A stretch of 64,000 bases of DNA from assembly GCF_025506275.1 (NCBI RefSeq), contig NZ_QYCP01000077.1, forward strand, positions 1 through 64,000, written 5' to 3'. The notes under the pieces are model-generated. The model was not told the DNA's origin and ran no database searches. It worked only from the letters and a program-made list of their open reading frames with translations. The stretch comes from Brevibacterium permense. GTDB taxonomy: Bacteria; Actinomycetota; Actinomycetes; Actinomycetales; Brevibacteriaceae. Below, one piece after another: positions 16,493 to 24,964 of this stretch. The position numbers were made by a program, and so were the translations under genes. How positions within the stretch are numbered: the first letter of the stretch is position 1; each line of letters starts with the position of its first letter.

Positions 16493-17251
16493 TTAGGAGC
16501 GGGCGGTGGCCAGGTCGCTGCGGAAGGCTCGGCCTGCCGCACCCAGGTCGCCGCATGAGGTGATGAAGCGGAAGCCCTGTTCTTTGCGCAGCTTCGCCTC
16601 CTCACCGTCGCCGCAGTGGATTCCAGGAACCACCCCGGCGGCGTCGGCGGCCGTGCGGATCCGCACGAGCGCCTCTGCGTGGGCCTCATTCGGCTGCCCC
16701 GGCAGCGCACCGACGGCGAACGCGAGATCGGCAGGACCGACGTACACTCCGTCGATTCCCGGTACGGCGCAGATGTCCTCGACCGCGGCCAGACCCTCCT
16801 CGTTCTCGATCATGACGAACAGCAGAGGCCGCTCATCCCGAGTGTCCTGCACGGCGTTGTGCATGATCTCGGCAGTCGGTCCCCACGAACGATCCCCGCC
16901 CCGCGAAGGATAGTCGAGCGCAGCCACAGCGGCCCGTGCCTCGTCGACCGAGGACACGAGCGGGACGATGATCGCCTCGACTCCGGCGTCGGCGAGCGCC
17001 CCGATCTCCGTGAATCGATTCGCCGCGACCCGCGCGGTCACGAGCGCGTCCCCACTGGCGCGCACGGCGTCCGTCAGCCGCAGCACATCGGTGGGCCGCA
17101 CCAGCCCGTGCTGCAGGTCGAGGCAGACATAGTCGAACCCGGCCGCCGACCCGATCTTCGCCAGCTCCGGACTCGTCGACATCATCCACAGTCCGTTGTA
17201 GATCTCCCCCGCGCGCAGGCGGGCCCGATGATTCTCAATCGCAGCAGTCAT
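16493..17251 (-). CDS. HpcH/HpaI-family aldolase
   Basis: A 252-residue class II pyruvate-dependent aldolase. Family positions are intact: His48 in LQHG (catalytic base), Arg74 in TARV, and metal ligands Glu149 in MIENEEG and Asp175 in VGPADLA. Relatives cleave 2-keto-3-deoxyglucarate or 4-hydroxy-2-oxo-heptanedioate/valerate into pyruvate (or tartronate semialdehyde) and an aldehyde. The presence of a glucarate-type dehydratase 8 kb away makes a sugar-acid substrate attractive but unproven. The gene stands alone, separated on both sides by more than 200 bp or by a palindromic terminator. Confidence 0.85.
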   Translation of the reverse strand: MTAAIENHRARLRAGEIYNGLWMMSTSPELAKIGSAAGFDYVCLDLQHGLVRPTDVLRLTDAVRASGDALVTARVAANRFTEIGALADAGVEAIIVPLVSSVDEARAAVAALDYPSRGGDRSWGPTAEIMHNAVQDTRDERPLLFVMIENEEGLAAVEDICAVPGIDGVYVGPADLAFAVGALPGQPNEAHAEALVRIRTAADAAGVVPGIHCGDGEEAKLRKEQGFRFITSCGDLGAAGRAFRSDLATARS

Positions 17252-17463
17252 GACTGCATCGAATCACGGAACCCCGCCTGGCCACCAGAGGTGCCCGATA
17301 TCCGGATGAACCTCGCCGAGGCGGCCCACCCCTGCGTACGAATCATCGATCACTTCGCCGAGGCGGCCGTGTACATCCGTACCAGGGACCCTCACGTACG
17401 AAAATTGGTCCCTCCTCGGCGAATGGACGATGCGGGCGAGTCCTCAGCCGTCCTCGGGAAGCG

Positions 17464-18096
17464 TCACTCTGCCGGGCTGTCCTCGAGGAGAGGGCCGATG
17501 ACTCGGTGGCGGGAGATAACGAAAGGTGCGCTGTGCCCGACGTCGATGAGTTCGAGGTCGAGGCGGCGCGGCAGCAGTGAGCGCCCCTTGCCGAGGACCA
17601 CCGGCGCGGTCCAGGTGATGATCTCGTCGAGGAGTCCCTCGTCGGCGAACTGTCCGGCGAGGTCACCGCCGCCCATCACCCACAGGTCATGGTCGCCCGT
17701 GGCGGTGCACATTTCGAAGTAGTGGTCGGAGACCGATCCCTTGGCGAATCGGATATCCGGCGCCGAGGCGGCCCCGCCCTTTCCTGCGTCCGCCGCGTTT
17801 CCGTCGTCCTCGGTTCCGGACGTCTTCGCGTCAGCCCCGCTCCCGGTACCGGTCGCTGGAAGCCCAAGTTTGCGATGGGTCATCACCCAGGTCGGTACCG
17901 TGTAGGGCCACGGCCCGTCGAGGTTGCGCAGCAGCCATTCGTAGGTCGTCGAGCCCATGACGATCGCTCCGACTCCGTCGATGAACCCGTCGTCCGGTGG
18001 CTCTTCGGTCTGGCGCAGCAGCCATTCGAGTGAGTCGTTCGGGTCGGCGATGAACCCGTCGAGCGTGGTCGCGGTGTAGTAGACGGTACGTGCCAC
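17464..18096 (-). CDS. RibD C-terminal/dihydrofolate reductase-like protein with linker insertion
   Basis: A 210-residue protein of the RibD-C/DHFR fold: the N-terminal YYTATTLDGFIAD strand-turn, AIVMGSTTYEW near residue 45, and DLWVMGGGDLAGQF with the nucleotide-binding GGG. Such proteins are NADPH-dependent reductases of unknown substrate. Residues about 85-113 are a Gly/Ala/Asp/Ser-rich insertion (GTGSGADAK to GGAASAP) not expected in the fold; it contains one copy of the recurrent 12-mer GCCGAGGCGGCC (17762-17773), read here as Ala-Ala-Ser-Ala. No operon partner is evident. Confidence 0.8.
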   Translation of the reverse strand: MARTVYYTATTLDGFIADPNDSLEWLLRQTEEPPDDGFIDGVGAIVMGSTTYEWLLRNLDGPWPYTVPTWVMTHRKLGLPATGTGSGADAKTSGTEDDGNAADAGKGGAASAPDIRFAKGSVSDHYFEMCTATGDHDLWVMGGGDLAGQFADEGLLDEIITWTAPVVLGKGRSLLPRRLDLELIDVGHSAPFVISRHRVIGPLLEDSPAE

Positions 18097-18246
18097 AGGC
18101 AGTCTCCTCCTTGATGCGTCTCTCTGTCATCCTATTGGTCCGACGCTCTCTTCCAGCAGTTCGGCGTCGATTCCATCCGTTGACAGAACCGACGCCGATC
18201 GATGCGACGACACTTCGCACCTCAGAGTTACTGAGCCTGCCGCTCC

Positions 18247-19851
18247 TCACACCTCCTGGGTCCGCAGCGCCTCGGCGATGTACTCGGCCTGCCGGATGGC
18301 AAGCGCCACGATCGTCAAGGTCGGGTTCGCTGCGGCGCCGGTGGTGAACACCGAGCCATCGGAGATGAAGAGGTTCTTCACGTCATGGGTCCGGCCCCAC
18401 TTGTCGACGACACCGTCCTCGGGACGTTCGCTCATCCGTGCGGTGCCGAGGTTATGCGTCGACGGATAGGGCGGAGTGTGGTGCGAAGTCTTCGCCCCGA
18501 CCGCTTCGTAGACTCTCTGACCTGCGGCGTAGGCGTGTTGGCGCATCGCCAGGTCATTGGCATGATCGTCGTAGTGGACGTTCGGAACGGGCAGACCGTT
18601 CGTGTCCTTGACCGTCGTATTCAGCGTCACCCGGTTGGTCTCCTGCGGCATGTCCTCACCGACGATCCACATTCCTGCGGTGTTGAGGTACCGGTCGAGC
18701 AGTGCCGCGAAGTCCGGTCCCCATCCGCCGGGTTCGACGAAGGAGGCCATGAATGCCGGTCCCAGCGAGATCGTCTCCATGTAGTAGCCGCCGGAGAATC
18801 CTCGGTCGGGATCATGGATCGACTCATCGGCGATGACTCCGGCCATCGTCTCCCCGCGATACATCCGCACCGGCTTGTCGAAGTGCCCCCATACGGTGCC
18901 GGTCAGATGGCGCATATAGTTCCGGCCCACGTGTCCGGACGAGTTCGCCAACCCATCAGGGCAGGACGGCGTGCCGGAGAGGAGGAGCAGCCTCGGCGTC
19001 TCGATCGAGTTGCCGGCCACGCACACGATCTTCGCGGCCTGCCGGTGGAGGTTCCCGTCCTTATCGAGGTAGAGCACGGCGTCGGCTCGACCGTTGGCGT
19101 CGTGGGTGATCTGTACGGCCTGGGACTCTGGTCGAAGATCGAGCAGCCCGGTGTCCGCGGCTCGCGGCAGCTCTCTGACCATGGTCGACCATTTGGATTT
19201 GTTCTTATCGCCTTGGAAGTTGAATCCGTCCTGGATGGAGGCGGGGCGGCCGTCGTACTCTTCGGCGTTCGTGGCATACGGGCCGGTGGCGTAGAACTTG
19301 TAGCCGACCTCCTTCGCCCCTCCCGCGAAGACCTTGTAGTTGTTGTTCGCCGGCAGCGGCTTCCGGCCGTGGACATGCGTCGAGCCCATCGCCTTCTCGG
19401 CCCGGTCGTAGTAAGGGGCCATCTCCTCAAGCGTGATCGGCCAGTCGAGGAGGTTGGCGCCGTCGATGCGGCCGTAGACGCTGCGGGCCTTGAACTCATG
19501 AGCCTTGAATCGCGGGGTCGCGCCCGACCAGTGGGTGGTCGTTCCGCCCACGGCCTTGACGATCCAGGCCGGCAGGTTCGGGAAGTCACGGGCGATCCGC
19601 CACGAACCGGTCGTCGTCCTGGGATCGAGCCACGCCATCTGGTTGAAGGCTTCCCATTCGTTGTTGACGTAGTCCTCGTTGCGCAGATACGGCCCGGCTT
19701 CGAGGACGACGACGGGAATGCCCTTCCCGGTGAGTTCGTAGGCCAGCGTTCCTCCGCCGGCGCCGGAGCCGACGATGACGACGGCCTCCTCGTCCGGGTC
19801 GATGCTGAAACCTGACACGCTGCGTCCTGCATTCTGTTCCTGTGTCATCAC
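18247..19851 (-). CDS. GMC-family oxidoreductase, large catalytic subunit
   Basis: A 534-residue GMC flavoprotein. The FAD-binding motif GSGAGGGTLAYEL begins near residue 28, VGGTTTHWSG is the second flavin-contact region, and the C-terminal catalytic region has HNLGTARM and a His/Asn pair completed by NPTLTIVALA. The preceding gene encodes a gluconate 2-dehydrogenase subunit 3-like protein and overlaps it by 4 bp (ATGA), so the two form a complex that oxidises an alcohol group of a sugar or polyol. No signal peptide is present in either subunit, which suggests a cytoplasmic enzyme. The divergent IclR gene is the likely regulator. Confidence 0.88.
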   Translation of the reverse strand: MMTQEQNAGRSVSGFSIDPDEEAVVIVGSGAGGGTLAYELTGKGIPVVVLEAGPYLRNEDYVNNEWEAFNQMAWLDPRTTTGSWRIARDFPNLPAWIVKAVGGTTTHWSGATPRFKAHEFKARSVYGRIDGANLLDWPITLEEMAPYYDRAEKAMGSTHVHGRKPLPANNNYKVFAGGAKEVGYKFYATGPYATNAEEYDGRPASIQDGFNFQGDKNKSKWSTMVRELPRAADTGLLDLRPESQAVQITHDANGRADAVLYLDKDGNLHRQAAKIVCVAGNSIETPRLLLLSGTPSCPDGLANSSGHVGRNYMRHLTGTVWGHFDKPVRMYRGETMAGVIADESIHDPDRGFSGGYYMETISLGPAFMASFVEPGGWGPDFAALLDRYLNTAGMWIVGEDMPQETNRVTLNTTVKDTNGLPVPNVHYDDHANDLAMRQHAYAAGQRVYEAVGAKTSHHTPPYPSTHNLGTARMSERPEDGVVDKWGRTHDVKNLFISDGSVFTTGAAANPTLTIVALAIRQAEYIAEALRTQEV

Positions 19852-20423
19852 TTCTTCACCTCACCCATCTCGGCGCTCTGCGGCGCGGGCTGATTGGTCG
19901 AATCGTCACCGGCGGCACTGCCGCTGCGGACACCCATGACCCCGTCACCGAGCTCGGGCAACGGCTCGTCCTCGGGGTAGACGATCCGCGGTTCGGGCAG
20001 CCAGTCGAGATCGTCGAAGCCGCGGTTGATGTAGCCGCCCTTGTCGAACGAGGGTCCTTCGTAGCCGAGCGTCTCCCACACCTCGACATCGTCATAGAGG
20101 TTGAGCACAGCGGTGCGACGGACGAAGCCGAAGAACTCGGTGGACTCGACCCGGCGCAGCACCTTGAGCGCGGAGTCGTCATCGAGTCCGCAGAAATCGC
20201 CGTCGGAGAGCTGATCCAACGACAGCAGCCCTTGGATGAGGGCCACCCGGAACCACGTCTCCTCATCGGCGGCGAAGAGGATCTTCTCCGCGGTGCGCAC
20301 ATACGGCCCATCGGGGAAGTCTGCGTGCGGGAATGCCACGCGCAGCACTCGGATGAGGGTCTGTTTCGCCTCGTCCGTCATCTCCATCGCATTCAGCGAT
20401 GGGTATTTTGCAGGGAATGCCAT
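19848..20423 (-). CDS. Gluconate 2-dehydrogenase subunit 3-family protein (GMC partner)
   Basis: A 191-residue helical protein of the DUF1440/gluconate-2-dehydrogenase small-subunit type. Segments LIRVLRVAFPHADFPDGPYVRTAEKIL and FFGFVRRTAVLNLYDDVEVWETLGYEGPS are typical. It acts as a structural partner of the GMC oxidoreductase whose start codon overlaps its stop. The ATG at 20423 has AAAGGAG upstream; the longer reading is rejected. Family members often carry a Tat signal, but this one has none. The C-terminus is a disordered Ser/Pro-rich tail. Confidence 0.8.
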   Translation of the reverse strand: MAFPAKYPSLNAMEMTDEAKQTLIRVLRVAFPHADFPDGPYVRTAEKILFAADEETWFRVALIQGLLSLDQLSDGDFCGLDDDSALKVLRRVESTEFFGFVRRTAVLNLYDDVEVWETLGYEGPSFDKGGYINRGFDDLDWLPEPRIVYPEDEPLPELGDGVMGVRSGSAAGDDSTNQPAPQSAEMGEVKK

Positions 20424-20545
20424 CGGATGCTCCTTTGCTCCACTCGGCAGGCGGCATCGACGCACGCCCGCCACTGACCTGACATGAGCAACCTATGTGA
20501 CCCGCGACACCATGGACTATCCTCATTCTCATCACATGAAAAAGT

Positions 20546-20563
20546 CGATCGCCGAGGCGATCG
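20546..20563. promoter_or_regulatory. Candidate IclR operator
   Basis: CGATCGCC-GA-GGCGATCG is an 18-bp inverted repeat 17 bp before the IclR start and 122 bp before the divergent GMC operon. It overlaps the leader of the regulator gene, an arrangement suited to autoregulation. Its core GCCGAGGCG also resembles the dispersed 12-mer of this window. Confidence 0.4.
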
Positions 20564-20580
20564 CACAGTCAGGAGACCGC

Positions 20581-21363
20581 GTGTCCAACAGTGCCGTGAT
20601 CCAACGAACCTTCGCCGTCCTGGAAGCCGTCGCAGCATCGGGCTGTGCTGCCGCGAAGACCGTGGCCACCCGCCTCGAGATCCCCCTGCCCACCGTCTAT
20701 CGGCTCCTCAACGAGCTCGCCGATTCCGGGTATCTCGTCTATCTCAAGGACTCCAAACGGTTCGAGCTCGGCCCCAAATGCTTCGAGCTCGGGCTGTCGT
20801 TCCAGCAGCGCCTCGTGGCTCCGCAACCGATTCGGCAGATCACCGATCAGCTCCACCGGTCGCTGGGCACCGCCGCCTATTTCGCGATCTACCGCGGCTC
20901 GGACATCATCCTCACCTACTGCTCCGACTGTGAGAAGCACCCGCGGCTGCGGCCCCTGCGCTTCGGTTTCCACGAGGCGGCGCACGCCACCGCGTTCGGC
21001 AAAATCCTCCTGGCCGGAATGCCCGAACCGCAGCGCACCGACTACCTCGAGGCGCGCGGAATGCAGGTGCTGACCCCGCAGACGATGATCAGCCGGGAGG
21101 CCCTCGACCCCCATCTCGCCGAGGTGGCCACCCGTGGAATCGCATGGGAGCACGAGGAGTTCCTGCCCCGTCAGACCTGCGCGGCCGTGCCAGTGCGCAA
21201 CGGGGCGGGAATGCAGGTCGGGGCGATGGCGATGAGCACCCCCACGTCGAAGATGGCGGGGCGGGCGAAGCTGGTCGAGTCGACCCTGCGTGAGCATGCG
21301 GGCCTGGCGTCGAGCTATCTGCGCGGCGGTTCGGTCACCGTCCCTGTCGCTGAGCACGCATGA
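20581..21363 (+). CDS. IclR-family transcriptional regulator
   Basis: A 260-residue IclR regulator. The N-terminal winged helix runs from VIQRTFAVLEAVAASG to TVYRLLNELADSGYLVY, and the ligand-binding domain includes AHATAFGKILLAGMP and CAAVPVRNGAGMQVGAMAMSTP. The GTG at 20581 is preferred over upstream ATG codons because AGGAG lies five bases upstream and the protein then has the usual family length. It is divergent from the GMC/small-subunit operon and co-directional with the SDR and ABM genes, so it may govern both sides. Confidence 0.87.
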   Translation: MSNSAVIQRTFAVLEAVAASGCAAAKTVATRLEIPLPTVYRLLNELADSGYLVYLKDSKRFELGPKCFELGLSFQQRLVAPQPIRQITDQLHRSLGTAAYFAIYRGSDIILTYCSDCEKHPRLRPLRFGFHEAAHATAFGKILLAGMPEPQRTDYLEARGMQVLTPQTMISREALDPHLAEVATRGIAWEHEEFLPRQTCAAVPVRNGAGMQVGAMAMSTPTSKMAGRAKLVESTLREHAGLASSYLRGGSVTVPVAEHA

Positions 21364-21515
21364 CCCGTGCACTCCCCCACGGACACCGCACTCGCCGCGG
21401 CCGATGCCGATTGACCCCCAGCTTTATCGCCACATGAGAAGAACCGTGTCCTCCGGCTGCCGACTCTGCTGAGAATGATCGTGCTCGCTCACAGTTGAGA
21501 ACTCAAGGAGGAGAA

Positions 21516-22301
21516 ATGGGCACGAACAACAGCGTCGCAGTGGTGACGGGATCCGCGCGGGGAATCGGCCAGGGCATCGCGCAGAGGCTCGGAGCCGATG
21601 GCCATCATGTCATCGTCGCCGACCTGCCGAGCATGCAGGACGGGGTGGCGGAGACCGTCACCACGATCGAAAGTGCAGGCGGGAAGGCTACCGGTGCCGA
21701 GGTGGACGTCACGGACGACGATTCGCTGAGCCGCCTCGTCGAGGTTGCCGTCGATGCGGGTGGAAAACTCGACGTCTTCGTCGCGAACGCCGGGATCGCG
21801 CAGGTCGAACCCCTCATCGAGTATTCGAAGGCGGACTTCGAGAAGATCGTCGACGTCAACCTCACCGGCGTCTTCCTGTCGTATCAGGCTGCGGCGAAGC
21901 AGATGATCGAGCAGGGCAACGGCGGCAAGATCATCGGGGCCGCGTCGATCGTCGCGTTCCGTCCCTTCGCGCTGCTGTCACCGTATTCGGCGACGAAATG
22001 GGCGGTGCGCGGACTGACTCAGGGTGCGGCGATGGAGTGGGCCAAGCACGGCATCACCGTCAACGCCTACGGCCCTGGCATCGTCGGCACCGCGATGTGG
22101 GATCTCATCGACGAGAAGCTCGCCGCCGAGGAGGGTCTGGCCAAGGGTGAGGCGATCAAGAAATATGCTGGTGACATCCTCATGGGCCGGGTGTCCGTGC
22201 CTGAGGACGTTGCCAGCCTCGTGTCGTTCCTCGCCAGCGAGGATTCCGATTACATCACCGGTCAGACCATGCTCGTCGACGGCGGGATGCAGTTCTCGTA
22301 A
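21516..22301 (+). CDS. Short-chain dehydrogenase (acetoin/diacetyl reductase-like)
   Basis: A 261-residue classical SDR: coenzyme motif [10 protein letters not shown] near residue 12, NAGIA near 91, a catalytic Ser in the AASIVA segment and YSATK as the catalytic Tyr/Lys motif. It ends VDGGMQFS. The [16 protein letters not shown] segment and overall pattern resemble acetoin(diacetyl) reductases. The ATG at 21516 follows AAGGAGGAG. The ABM gene lies 80 bp downstream on the same strand. In this context a role in alcohol/ketone interconversion linked to the GMC enzyme is possible but not shown. Confidence 0.82.
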   Translation: MGTNNSVAVVTGSARGIGQGIAQRLGADGHHVIVADLPSMQDGVAETVTTIESAGGKATGAEVDVTDDDSLSRLVEVAVDAGGKLDVFVANAGIAQVEPLIEYSKADFEKIVDVNLTGVFLSYQAAAKQMIEQGNGGKIIGAASIVAFRPFALLSPYSATKWAVRGLTQGAAMEWAKHGITVNAYGPGIVGTAMWDLIDEKLAAEEGLAKGEAIKKYAGDILMGRVSVPEDVASLVSFLASEDSDYITGQTMLVDGGMQFS

Positions 22302-22381
22302 CGTTGTCGCTGAGGACGAAACCGATACCGCCACACCCTCATCTCCACCCGAGAGAACAACCACAGAGAGAAGGAAGAATA

Positions 22382-22711
22382 ATGATCTTCATCGTCGTGA
22401 AGTTCCCCGTCAAACCGGAAATGGCCGACCAGTGGCCCGATCTGACCCGCGAATTCACCGAGGCGACCCGCGCCGAACCGGGCAACAAATGGTTCGACTG
22501 GTCGCGCAGCCTCGATGACCCGAACGAGTACGTCCTCGTCGAAGCCTTCGACGACGATGCCGCCGAAGCGCATGTGAAGTCCGACCATTTCCAGGCCGCG
22601 ACCGCGGCGGGCGGACCGATGCACTCCGCACTGGCAGCGACCCCGAAGATCATCTCCCGTCAGATCGACGGTGATGATTGGGACGCGATGGGCGAGATGC
22701 AGATCGACTGA
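22382..22711 (+). CDS. ABM-superfamily (antibiotic biosynthesis monooxygenase-type) protein
   Basis: A 109-residue dimeric alpha/beta-barrel (ABM/YgiN-like) protein: MIFIVVKFPVKPEMADQW, then the conserved GNKWFDWSRSLDDPNEYVLVEAF and the final HFQAATA helix. Such small proteins are quinol monooxygenases or act on reactive quinone-like compounds without cofactors. The ATG at 22382 follows AGAAGGAAG. It lies in the same orientation as the SDR gene, with a terminator hairpin downstream facing the convergent FMN reductase. Confidence 0.8.
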   Translation: MIFIVVKFPVKPEMADQWPDLTREFTEATRAEPGNKWFDWSRSLDDPNEYVLVEAFDDDAAEAHVKSDHFQAATAAGGPMHSALAATPKIISRQIDGDDWDAMGEMQID

Positions 22712-22765
22712 ACCTCGCTGAGGCGACCGTCCCCGATCGGGACGACCTCATTCGCCGAGGCAGCC

Positions 22766-22800
22766 GCGCGGGTCCGCTGATGCGTTCAGCGGGCCCGCGC
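22766..22800. terminator. Bidirectional hairpin between convergent genes
   Basis: A 15-base arm GCGCGGGTCCGCTGA pairs with TCAGCGGGCCCGCGC (one G-U/T mismatch) across a 5-base loop. It lies between the 3' ends of the ABM and FMN reductase genes, so it could serve both directions. Confidence 0.75.
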
Positions 22801-22808
22801 TGTCCACG

Positions 22809-23312
22809 TCAACCACGCTGCGGCAGGTACACCTTCTGGCTGTCCACCCATTCGTCGAGCACGTTCGCGCGATCATCGAATTTTGCGGTCGGGAACGCCA
22901 GCCCCTTCGTCGGCACACTGGCGCCGAGTTCGACGAGGAGGGGCCGCAGGGTCGTCTCCACCGCAAGTGCGTGCGCAGGGGACCCGATCGTGAAGACCGG
23001 GATCGCGGTCAGTCCGTGCAGACCGCCAGCGTCGTACCGGTCGAGGAATGCTTTGAGCAGCCCGGTGTAGCTGGCCTTATAGGTCGGCGTGGCGATGACC
23101 GCGTAGTCGGCGGTGGCCAGACGCTCGGTGAGTGTGTTGAGGCGGTCGGATTTCCACTCGAAGATCTCGTCGGTCACCTCGGCGAGTTCGATGGTTTCGT
23201 CGATCTCGGATCCGGTGACCTCCGCGATCTTGGTGGCGAGGTCTTCGGCCACTTGGCGGGTTCGCGAATTGGGGCTCGGGTTGCCGACGACGACGGCGAT
23301 GCGTGTGGTCAT
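22809..23312 (-). CDS. NADPH-dependent FMN reductase (SsuE-like)
   Basis: A 167-residue flavodoxin-fold reductase. The phosphate-binding loop is GNPSPNSRTRQ near residue 10, ATPTYKASYTGLLKAFLDRY is the conserved flavin-binding region, and GSPAHALAVETTLRPLL completes the fold. It reduces free FMN for a monooxygenase partner or acts on quinones; no partner is adjacent except possibly the convergent ABM protein. The ATG at 23312 follows GGGAGGA. An N-terminal extension of 24 residues is possible but has no ribosome site. Confidence 0.82.
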   Translation of the reverse strand: MTTRIAVVVGNPSPNSRTRQVAEDLATKIAEVTGSEIDETIELAEVTDEIFEWKSDRLNTLTERLATADYAVIATPTYKASYTGLLKAFLDRYDAGGLHGLTAIPVFTIGSPAHALAVETTLRPLLVELGASVPTKGLAFPTAKFDDRANVLDEWVDSQKVYLPQRG

Positions 23313-23566
23313 TGGGGGTCCTCCCGTTTTTGCGGAGCGGGTTTGTCCGGTGCCGCGCTCGGCGGTTCCGTTTTCGCTCCACACTATGCATCGGCCGATG
23401 GAACGAGCCTGATGAATGACATATCAGTTCTCATCCCCAACCTGGACCGATGCCATTCCACCGCTGCGCATCCTTGGTTACCATGGAGTACCGCCGATCT
23501 TCGGCGGACCTCCCGCACCTCACCTTCAACCGCCGTCAGATCATCGACGACCTCCGAGGAGCTTCC

Positions 23567-24241
23567 ATGACCATCTCCGACTCCAGTCGCCCCACCGAAG
23601 ACCAGGTCCTCGCCGCGCAGGCCGACGCCGTCGACCGCGGGCTCAACATCACCGTCGAGGGCGACACCCAGCACACGGTGCAGACGCTGAGCCAGAGCTA
23701 TCCGACCACCGTCACCGACCTCTGGGAGGCCTGCACCGATCCGGTCCGGCTCGAGCGCTGGTTCGCCCCTGTCAGCGGTGACCTCGAGCTCGGCGGTCGC
23801 TACCAGATCGAAGGCAATGCCTCGGGCACGATCGAAAGCTGCGAACCGTCCCAGTCCTACTCGCTGACCTGGGAGTTCGCGGGAGGAATCAGCCATGTCA
23901 CCGTCCGCATCGCCGAGGCAGACGACGGCGCACGTCTGACCCTCGATCACTCGCACACGGGTGAGGCGAACGCCGATTTTTGGGTGCAGTTCGGACCAGG
24001 CGCCACCGGGGTCGGGTGGGACATCTCCTTCCTCGGTCTCGCCAACCATCTCGTGGTCGGCACGGGACGTCCCGCCGACGAGAACGAGTGGGTCACCTCT
24101 GTGCAGGCTCAGGAATTCGTTCGTACCTCGAGCACCCGCTGGGGCGAGGCCTCGGCGGCGGCAGGCACACCCGTCGATCAGGCGCGCGCCGCCGCGGAAC
24201 GCACCACCGGCTTCTACCTCGGTCAGCCTCCGACAGAGTGA
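23567..24241 (+). CDS. SRPBCC (AHSA1/START-like) domain protein
   Basis: A 224-residue protein with an AHSA1-type fold: SYPTTVTDLWEACTDPVRLERWFAPVSGD, GGRYQIEGNASGTIESCEP and a C-terminal long helix. The family binds hydrophobic ligands or proteins in a deep pocket, and no catalytic residues are recognisable. The ATG at 23567 has AGGAG five bases upstream. It is convergent with the IclR gene at 24257 with only 15 bp between stops. Its role is unknown. Confidence 0.75.
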   Translation: MTISDSSRPTEDQVLAAQADAVDRGLNITVEGDTQHTVQTLSQSYPTTVTDLWEACTDPVRLERWFAPVSGDLELGGRYQIEGNASGTIESCEPSQSYSLTWEFAGGISHVTVRIAEADDGARLTLDHSHTGEANADFWVQFGPGATGVGWDISFLGLANHLVVGTGRPADENEWVTSVQAQEFVRTSSTRWGEASAAAGTPVDQARAAAERTTGFYLGQPPTE

Positions 24242-24256
24242 CCCGAGTCTGAACGC

Positions 24257-24955
24257 CTACTCCCCCGCCTGTTTCCGCGCGCCCAGCGCCAGACGGGCGA
24301 TGTCGCGCAGCACCTCGAGTTCCTCGCTGCCGTCGAGCAGCGCTCGCAGCTCGACGGCGGCCCGGCTGAGCAGGCTGCGATAGGCGCCGGCGACGTTGTC
24401 CGGTTCCCGCGTCAGCGGGTAGGACACACAGAGGGCGAACACGATCGCACCGACGGTGAAGGCCACACTCGCCGAGGCGGTCCCCGGCACCCGTGCCTGC
24501 TTGGTCGCATAGAACTCCGCCGGATTTCCCGGCCCGCACAGCGCCAGGGCAGCCGAGCCGCCGTCGACGAGCGGGAGCACCGCACCGACTCCGCGCGAGA
24601 CGCGCAGCTCATGATCGGCTTCGACGTTGCGCACGCACACGCGATCCTCACCTACGCGGACCCACATCTGCACGGATTCCCCGGTCATGGTCCGCAGATG
24701 GTCGAGCACCGAGTTCGTTGTGGCGATATTGCGCCTGCCGGGGAAGGGCCCCAATCGCAGCAGCCCCGAGGAGTCACGGACGATGAACTTGTGCGCCCGC
24801 AGATCGGTCAGCAGCCGATACGTCGTCGACTTCGAATACCCGAGGCGGCGGCACACCTCCGCAGCCGTCATCGGCGTATCTTGGAGGACTTCGAGGATGG
24901 CCGCACTGCGGTCGATGACTCCGATCTCCGCCGGCACCTGTTCAGAACTCTTCAT
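24257..24955 (-). CDS. IclR-family transcriptional regulator of the tct operon
   Basis: A 232-residue IclR-type regulator: VIDRSAAILEVLQDTP, MTAAEVCRRLGYSKSTTYRLLTDLRAHKFI as helix-turn-helix, then a short effector domain with VDGGSAALALCGP. It is the last gene of the tctCBA operon (9 bp after tctA), so it likely senses the transported acid. The ATG at 24955 follows GAGGAG; a GTG six bases earlier lies inside the ribosome site. Confidence 0.82.
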   Translation of the reverse strand: MKSSEQVPAEIGVIDRSAAILEVLQDTPMTAAEVCRRLGYSKSTTYRLLTDLRAHKFIVRDSSGLLRLGPFPGRRNIATTNSVLDHLRTMTGESVQMWVRVGEDRVCVRNVEADHELRVSRGVGAVLPLVDGGSAALALCGPGNPAEFYATKQARVPGTASASVAFTVGAIVFALCVSYPLTREPDNVAGAYRSLLSRAAVELRALLDGSEELEVLRDIARLALGARKQAGE

Positions 24956-24964
24956 TCCCACTCC

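Noticed and set aside
16153..16710. Long N-terminal extension of the ABC permease
   Set aside because: It overlaps the aldolase gene in another frame and crosses the palindrome; the permease has a clear ribosome site at 16152.
18385..19815. 476-residue plus-strand open frame opposite the GMC gene
   Set aside because: It is a high-GC antisense shadow of a well-supported gene, with Arg/Val/His-rich composition and no family motif.
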